Both the position numbers and the translations under genes were made by a program. The notes under the pieces are model-generated. The model was not told the DNA's origin. It saw only the letters and a program-made list of their open reading frames with translations, and ran no database searches. A DNA stretch of 64,000 bases from Leuctra nigra. Taxonomy: Eukaryota; Arthropoda; Insecta; Plecoptera; Leuctridae. Location: NCBI GenBank assembly GCA_934045905.1, contig OW203765.1, forward strand, positions 18,601,409 to 18,665,408, in the 5' to 3' direction. This document shows positions 62,001 through 64,000 of this stretch, piece by piece (the first letter of the stretch is position 1; every line of letters starts with the position of its first letter).

Positions 62001-63614
62001 ATTGCTCGCTGGCTCATATTCTTGATGATTGGAGTATTCATTGCCTGCATAGCTTGTTTCATTGATATTTCAATAGAAGAACTCTCGAACATCAAATATC
62101 GTGGACTGAAAAAGTGTATCCTTTGAAATTAATTAGATATATTCAGCAGAGTTACCTAATTTAAGAACTTATATTATTACTATACATTCTTGAAGTGAAT
62201 TGGTAAGCATGACCTTAGGAAACTGTAATGTAGTTTCCTTAATAAAGTTTCTTTAGATGTGGATCGTTGTGTAGCTGACAACTGCCTCTACTTACCGTAC
62301 TTGATCTGGCTAGCATCCAACATTATACCAGTTTTTATTGGTTCTCTACTAGTCACATACATAGAAGTAAGATTATATTTCAACACACAATCACATCAGG
62401 CATTCCGCATTACTCACTGATAGAATGGTATCTCATTTCTCTTTAGTCATATTTGGATCATCATTTCAAATTGCTATAGGTAATAATGATTTCCCAGTGT
62501 GGAGTTGGTTACCCCACCAGGAGGGCTATTCTAAATTTCCTTGTCGTCTCGTATCAATTGATACGGTGTCACTGCCATGTTAAATAGATAGCACTCCAGT
62601 GTGCAGTGAGCCCGTATCACGTGAAACGACACGACACGGGAATTTAGAATAGCCCTCCAGGAGCTAACAAAAATAAATCCTGCTTCATCTTGATATCATT
62701 TTGGTTTGTGATGTTATCCTTTTGTCCGGTAAATGGATTTGGGACGTTTCGGGAATGATTCAAATCGTAGGGGAATAGTCGCAGTGTTCTTGAATATTTA
62801 ATTTATTTACACAAAACTGGCTGGCCAGGCATTTCTTCCTCTTCTACCTTCTGCCAATCCCTTTTCCACTAACTCTCATCTGTCTTCCTCAGCCCAAACT
62901 GCTTAAACTTCATCTGCGAGATTCTCTTCAAGTCTGGACTTGAAAAACACCATCTCCCAAACTTGCACGCAATCTACTTCACCCTAATCCTTCCTGGACT
63001 TTACCTTGTGGATAACTATTAAGGTCAATAAGTTTATATTCTAGAATTATTAGCTTTACATGACTATTGTTAATTATTAGTTTTTAAGTTTACTGCGGAG
63101 TGTCCAAATACGTAGCACAATGTACACTAGACCAAAGTAAAAATGGTTTAATTTATTTGAAAGAAATTGATTGGCAGATAAACATCTGACGGCATCATCC
63201 AATGAAGTCTATGCTAATTGCTAACACATCATCTAGTAAATGAGCTCTGATTTCATTGATAATAACAATGATTAATGAATGTTTTTCAAGGAGCCAGACT
63301 CAGGGAAACCTCAAGGAACCTAAAGGAAAATCCTGTTTATTCTTTGGCCAAGTGTACAAATAAAACATTACTATCATAGCACTCTCTGTCTACTTGGGAA
63401 CCTCTTTCCGATTGTCTCCTCCAATGTTCTGGATTGTTTGGTCTGCATCGGGTTGGCATGCTTGTTTCAGCCCGTGGCGGCTGGCAGTGGGATCCCGCAG
63501 GTCAAGTGCTATCTGAATGGTGTGAAGATACCTCGAGTCGTGCGGATCAAGACGCTCCTGGTGAAGGTCGTTGGCGTGATCAGTTCCGTGGTCGGCGGTC
63601 TCGCTGTCGGCAAG
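53038..63614 (+). CDS. CLCN7: Lysosomal Cl-/H+ exchanger ClC-7, first five exons
   Basis: Exons 53038-53124, 61662-61793, 61917-62115, 62257-62366 and 63471-63614, phases 0,0,1,0,0. The gene runs past the window end. The cytosolic N-terminus carries an acidic dileucine motif (ESDLLI) that fits endolysosomal sorting. Then [17 protein letters not shown] precedes the first membrane helix ([20 protein letters not shown], about residues 110-130), [14 protein letters not shown], a second hydrophobic helix ([14 protein letters not shown]) and the ClC hallmark [16 protein letters not shown], whose GSGIP loop binds chloride. [13 protein letters not shown] and VGGLAVGK continue toward the missing GKEGP loop. 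This residue pattern is ClC-7 type. Intron 1 (8.5 kb) holds a gypsy element with a MULE inside. Confidence 0.93.
53437..53574. mobile_element. Harbinger-like MITE inside the MULE
   Basis: 138 bp, ends GGCTCGTAATAACCAAAGTT and AACTTTGGTTATACCGGCCC, TTA on both sides (53434-53436 and 53575-53577). Same architecture as 36537-36681. Confidence 0.78.
53645..54530. repeat. Tandem repeat of about 135 bp, six to seven units, in the MULE
   Basis: The unit begins near TATTATAGCACATCAAAATT and contains ATCTCAAATGTCTTCTGATT, GCCATGTCCATAGAAAAATT and TACATAGGTATACCTAAATA. Starts are near 53660, 53820, 53958, 54100, 54222, 54357 and 54490. One unit lacks about 17 bp. Central units are almost identical; edge units are diverged. 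Confidence 0.88.
54624..56913 (-). CDS. MULE transposase gene (C2H2 fingers, FLYWCH-like, MULE DDE)
   Basis: Exon 1 56913-56541 encodes three C2H2 fingers ([20 protein letters not shown].., [36 protein letters not shown]). Exon 2 56414-56097 encodes a WRKY/FLYWCH-type zinc domain (YYYNCHRSG.., YWKTHCNH). Exon 3 runs from 55953 and carries the MULE core: [14 protein letters not shown] (first D), [14 protein letters not shown] (second D), [10 protein letters not shown] and MYLEALHK (E). Phases 1 and 1 fit. The exon 3 frame stops at 54980, while the C-terminal part continues in the next frame (54983-54624, ..[15 protein letters not shown]..). So this copy carries a probable one-base shift after the catalytic Glu, or a missed intron. 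Confidence 0.85.
57346..61326 (-). CDS. Gypsy gag-pol polyprotein, single open frame
   Basis: 1326 uninterrupted codons. Domains in order: gag-like N-terminus (1-200); zinc knuckles from about 216 ([27 protein letters not shown]); aspartic protease ([12 protein letters not shown], about 317); reverse transcriptase (about 440-620: [35 protein letters not shown] in place of the usual YVDD); RNase H ([33 protein letters not shown]); and integrase (HEGHTG..C..C zinc domain, [21 protein letters not shown] catalytic triad). There is no envelope frame. Gag and pol are fused without a shift. All catalytic residues I can check are present, so this is a potentially active copy of the non-viral gypsy lineage. 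Confidence 0.94.
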   Translation of the reverse strand: MDGFHQPATLRMKNEQSIDWKSWKKSYVNYMAATGLDEKSDARKIAILVNLLGEEGQEVMDNFTFGPGEDKTKHAVILQKFEDFCEPIKNLVVNRYDFFDIRQKEGETFDSFLIRLKTRGRTCEFGAQYEWLVRDRIVHCIRDDKLRAKLLRTDPNITLDKTIEICRAEETSRRHMLAMQPEHEVNAVRRAQKQTPSAAKQTPSAVIPSTSSSATCKYCGRGHEYGNCPAWGRQCYTCKGLNHFKMFCPKKKTQDEGQRRVKEVREEASGGEEFEDGERVLSLVTLLDGASVSTVERDKDRAWFANIKLGGKTVKFKLDTGAEVNVLPERLFKQLECPDALKSSNTVLVSYGQHKVKVLGKVNLICSGNNVTRVPLEFVVSAVDSYALLGLSGCLAMNLLQKVESVHVSQTKEEVLEEFKNVFKGVGRLPGLHHITLDETVKPVIHAPRKVPFGLQPKLKETLSHLEKTGIVSKVDHPTDWVSSLVVVEKKNGKLRLCLDPTDLNVAIKREHHVSTTTEDVAVQMAGMKVFSTLDMVDGFWQIQLDEASADLCCFHTPFGRYRFNRLPFGIKSSPEVFSKKIISVFGDIPGVQVVCDDLIIAGANEAEHDLAVGQVLERAQKNNIKFNPEKFQFRVETIKYLGHEISKAGLKPDPERIRAIVQMEEPKNKEELRRFLGMITYVGSFLPKLSETTAPLRELLKTDIDWVWEKPQRQAIDAIKSQLCNTPVLKFFDGSKPMTIQTDASKDGLGSALLQDGHPIAYASRSLTAAEKNYAQIEKECLAIVFSLQKFHQYVYGHKVQVHSDHKPLEVLMKKEIAKVPSRLQRMMLACYRYDYTVSYVPGKQMFLADTLSRAYLKDQVYDDPELECIVHSVAKHLAVSPEKKRELQQATLQDSVLTKVVQYHQQGWPDNIKDVPQECRFYWKFRQDLSVSEDLLFVEDKLLVPLSMRKKMLVSLHEGHTGIVRCKNFARGILYWPGMSQQIEEMILRCGVCEKYQNSNAKEPMICREIPQRAFQRIATDYLEFQGSNYLVIKDSYSHWIEVIKTVGKTARETILTLKSMFARFGIPEFVMSDNMPFISTEFREFAREWDFTIETSSPTYAKSNGLAERAVQTAKAILKKSFDDNQDIYYALLQYRNTPIQTVNRSPAQLNMSRVLRSKVPVTTNVLKPKIQNNVIVKAGLEHNQAIQKKYYDRGSKELPPLQDGDNVLMRSQGIWKKAVVQNEHSSPRSYIVTSENNREYRRNRSDLRKSFSPTVIQSEPDDEVLGNIPSPLPSSPNSSSGEGSVPLPCSPRSSIEGSVPDPVSRPKRSVVRPRKFQDFKMT
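61430..61630 (-). repeat. 5' LTR of the full-length gypsy element
   Basis: 201 bp, ends TGTGATG.. and ..AATACA on the minus strand. Confidence 0.9.
62516..62661. mobile_element. Short TIR element in ClC-7 intron 4
   Basis: GGGCTATTCTAAATTTCC.. at the left and ..GGGAATTTAGAATAGCCC at the right are inverted. CCAGG or CCAGGA is repeated at both edges. 145 bp, non-coding. Confidence 0.7.
62662..63470. other. Rest of ClC-7 intron 4
   Basis: 62815-62960 loosely resembles the minus-strand LINE 3' end (GGCTGGCCAGGC.. then CTTCCTCTTC), heavily decayed. 63185-63300 matches the dispersed repeat at 21463-21575. No gene is seen. Confidence 0.4.
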
Positions 63615-64000
63615 GTGAGGCATCAGTCACTCTCCGTAATACAACCGGATGTACCCAGTGGATAAGAACTCAATTGGGTAGGAGGAAGAAACCCGGGCAA
63701 CCTGTAGACCTCAATCACAATTCACAACTCAGTTATGTTTTTAAACTGATATTTTATGGTTTATGGCAGGGCTGCCGCCATATACAAATTAATATCCTTT
63801 TAAAAAGCATGAAAAATCCGTAAAAATCCGTATGCCCATTAAAAACCTTTAAAATGATGTAAAACTCCCATATTTCAAGCAGCAAGTGGGCCACTTGACA
63901 GATAAGCTATTGAATTCCTTACACAACATGGGACATGAGAGGAGGGGGTTGGGTTCTGGACTGACAGCTGTGGATGGAATTGTAATTTTGAATTCATAAT
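63615..64000. other. ClC-7 intron 5, incomplete
   Basis: It starts with a GTGAGG donor after ..AVGK. No exon or repeat is recognised before the window ends. Confidence 0.6.

Noticed and set aside
61695..62126. A single uninterrupted 143-codon gene at 61695
   Set aside because: It reads through the intron between ClC-7 exons 61662-61793 and 61917-62115; conserved ClC-7 residues resume only after the acceptor at 61916.

Overview
The window is eukaryotic nuclear DNA from an arthropod, most likely an insect. The evidence is: AT-rich sequence, genes split by GT-AG introns, single-copy animal genes (FoxK, RRS1, SRSF2, PDAP1, TRMT1-like, CENP-A, ClC-7), a dense load of hAT-like, MULE, Harbinger-like, pogo-like, Ty3/gypsy, LINE and SINE copies, and recurrent (TAGG)n/(CCTA)n microsatellites. 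A CENP-A gene argues against the CenH3-less holocentric orders (Lepidoptera, most Hemiptera). I cannot name the species. All gene models were built by hand from reading frames and splice-site phase; no transcript or database was consulted.

Layout. 1-12.3 kb: 3' part of FoxK (+), with the forkhead domain split over two exons and introns full of nested transposons. 14.6-17.2 kb: RRS1 (+), tail to tail with a two-exon DUF4485-domain gene (-; 17.4-23.0 kb) whose intron holds a LINE with a long intact reverse transcriptase frame. 24.2-27 kb: SRSF2-type splicing factor (+) with two alternative, paralogous first coding exons. 29.9-31.9 kb: PDAP1 (-). 32.5-44.4 kb: a TRMT1-family gene (+) whose methyltransferase signature motifs are replaced while its zinc-binding and C-terminal parts are kept. 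45.1-52.5 kb: centromeric histone CENP-A (-), four exons. 53.0-63.6 kb and beyond: the lysosomal Cl-/H+ exchanger ClC-7 (+).

Gene arrangement. PDAP1/TRMT1-like and CENP-A/ClC-7 are head-to-head pairs separated by roughly 0.6 kb, so each pair probably shares a promoter region. DUF4485/SRSF2 is also divergent (1.2 kb). RRS1/DUF4485 and TRMT1-like/CENP-A converge.

Transposons. Many copies can be delimited exactly by terminal inverted repeats plus target-site duplications. The deepest nest is in ClC-7 intron 1: a Ty3/gypsy element with two 201-bp LTRs that I read as identical and an uninterrupted 1326-codon gag-pol; a 3.8-kb MULE inside its 3' LTR; and a Harbinger-like MITE inside the MULE. A second gypsy relative at 36.8-38.3 kb kept its LTRs, 5-bp TSD and integrase but lost the rest of its coding region.

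Standouts: the TRMT1-like probable pseudoenzyme, the CENP-A gene with an enlarged loop 1, and the duplicated SRSF2 first exons.
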